DNA of 5,199 nt from an uncultured Taibaiella sp. (GTDB lineage Bacteria; Bacteroidota; Bacteroidia; Chitinophagales; Chitinophagaceae). The notes beneath the pieces were generated by a model. The model did no database searches, was not told the origin of the DNA, and saw only the letters and a program-made list of their open reading frames with translations. Below, one piece after another: positions 4,841-5,199 of this stretch. The DNA lies in the NCBI GenBank assembly GCA_946886975.1, contig CAMPJV010000206.1:1-5199 (forward strand). Direction: 5' to 3'. The translations under genes were made by a program, and so were the position numbers. Positions within the stretch are counted from its first letter, which is position 1, and every line of letters begins with the position of its first letter.

Positions 4841-5128
4841 ATGAAAAAGGGTATAGTTTCATTGTTTATCATGGGTGCCCTGCTCCTCTCCAGCTTTGGA
4901 GTGGACGCACAGGGACGTGGCAAGAAAAAAGGACATTATAAACACAAGCACAATAAAACACGCTATTACGAGGGCAGGTACTATGACGGCCACAGGCATC
5001 CGAGGCCCGTTATCATAGCACCGCCTCCCGCACCACCACATCCAAGACATTTACCACGGCCGCCACTGCCACCTCACCCCGGGCATTTGCCACCGCCTCC
5101 TCCACCTCCACCACACCCATTCAGATAA
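4841..5128 (+). CDS. Small exported His/Pro-rich basic protein
   Basis: A 95-residue protein with a type I signal peptide: MKK, hydrophobic residues 5-20, and a likely cut after V21-D22-A23. The 72-residue mature part has a basic, histidine-bearing N-half (GRGKKKGHYKHKHNK) and a tyrosine-rich RYYEGRYYDGHRH. A proline-rich C-half of PxPPHPRH/PPHPGH-like units ends in eight consecutive prolines (84-91) before HPFR. By hand count the mature part has 10 His and 23 Pro. There is no lipobox and no membrane segment after the signal peptide. No enzyme domain is present. Binding of metal ions by the histidines, or of anionic polymers by the basic part, is conceivable but unproven. Eight prolines in a row should need elongation factor P for efficient translation. 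I know similar small HK/P-rich exported proteins only as hypotheticals. Confidence 0.8.
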   Translation: MKKGIVSLFIMGALLLSSFGVDAQGRGKKKGHYKHKHNKTRYYEGRYYDGHRHPRPVIIAPPPAPPHPRHLPRPPLPPHPGHLPPPPPPPPHPFR

Positions 5129-5165
5129 CGGTGGTGTAAGCAAGAGGAATAATATTGAAATCAGC

Positions 5166-5199
5166 TAGTCGAAGTCCGGGACACTCCCGGACTTCACTA
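5166..5199 (+). terminator. Long hairpin after the His/Pro-rich gene, probable terminator
   Basis: GAAGTCCGGGA (5171-5181), loop CAC, TCCCGGACTTC (5185-5195) is a perfect 11-bp stem. With C5170 bulged, TAGT (5166-5169) pairs with ACTA (5196-5199), giving 15 pairs that reach the window edge. It starts 37-42 bp after the stop of the preceding gene. Any T-tract would lie beyond the edge, so a terminator is likely but an interspersed palindromic repeat is also possible. Confidence 0.6.

Overview
The window looks like chromosomal DNA of a Bacteroidota bacterium, most likely of the Chitinophagaceae/Chitinophagales type. Three things point there: promoter -7 boxes of the form TAnnTTTG, first genes without Shine-Dalgarno sites, and a heme O synthase gene directly followed by a cytochrome oxidase subunit III gene with Bacteroidota-like sequence. 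The lineage is an inference from style and protein resemblance, since no search could be run.

Layout. On the minus strand, 1168 down to 1 is the start of a respiratory operon: ctaB (heme O synthase), then the N-terminal part of a heme-copper oxidase subunit III that runs off the left edge. A 146-bp divergent promoter region (1169-1314) separates it from a plus-strand lipoprotein of unknown function (1315-1989). Next comes a small zinc-ribbon protein (2048-2257). Its 3' end overlaps, tail to tail by 56 bp, a second unknown lipoprotein on the minus strand (2202-2702). A second divergent region (2703-2831) leads into the biotin carboxylase subunit of an acyl-CoA carboxylase (2832-4319); its true start is inside a longer open frame. 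A 521-bp non-coding stretch (4320-4840) then holds a hairpin whose U-tract faces the minus strand, five 11-bp tandem repeats, a perfect 12-bp palindrome, another hairpin and a C-rich, G-poor segment. The last gene (4841-5128) encodes a small exported His/Pro-rich basic protein, followed by a long hairpin at the right edge.

Function. ctaB and the oxidase subunit belong together: heme O is the product needed, directly or as precursor of heme A, by the oxidase. The biotin carboxylase supplies carboxybiotin to a carboxyltransferase encoded elsewhere. The two lipoproteins, the zinc-ribbon protein and the His/Pro-rich protein have no assignable pathway.

The most interesting signals are the structured non-coding region 4320-4840, the recurring placement of -7 boxes 3-6 nt before start codons (suggesting leaderless mRNAs), and the convergent coding overlap. 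No mobile element, CRISPR array, tRNA or rRNA was seen.
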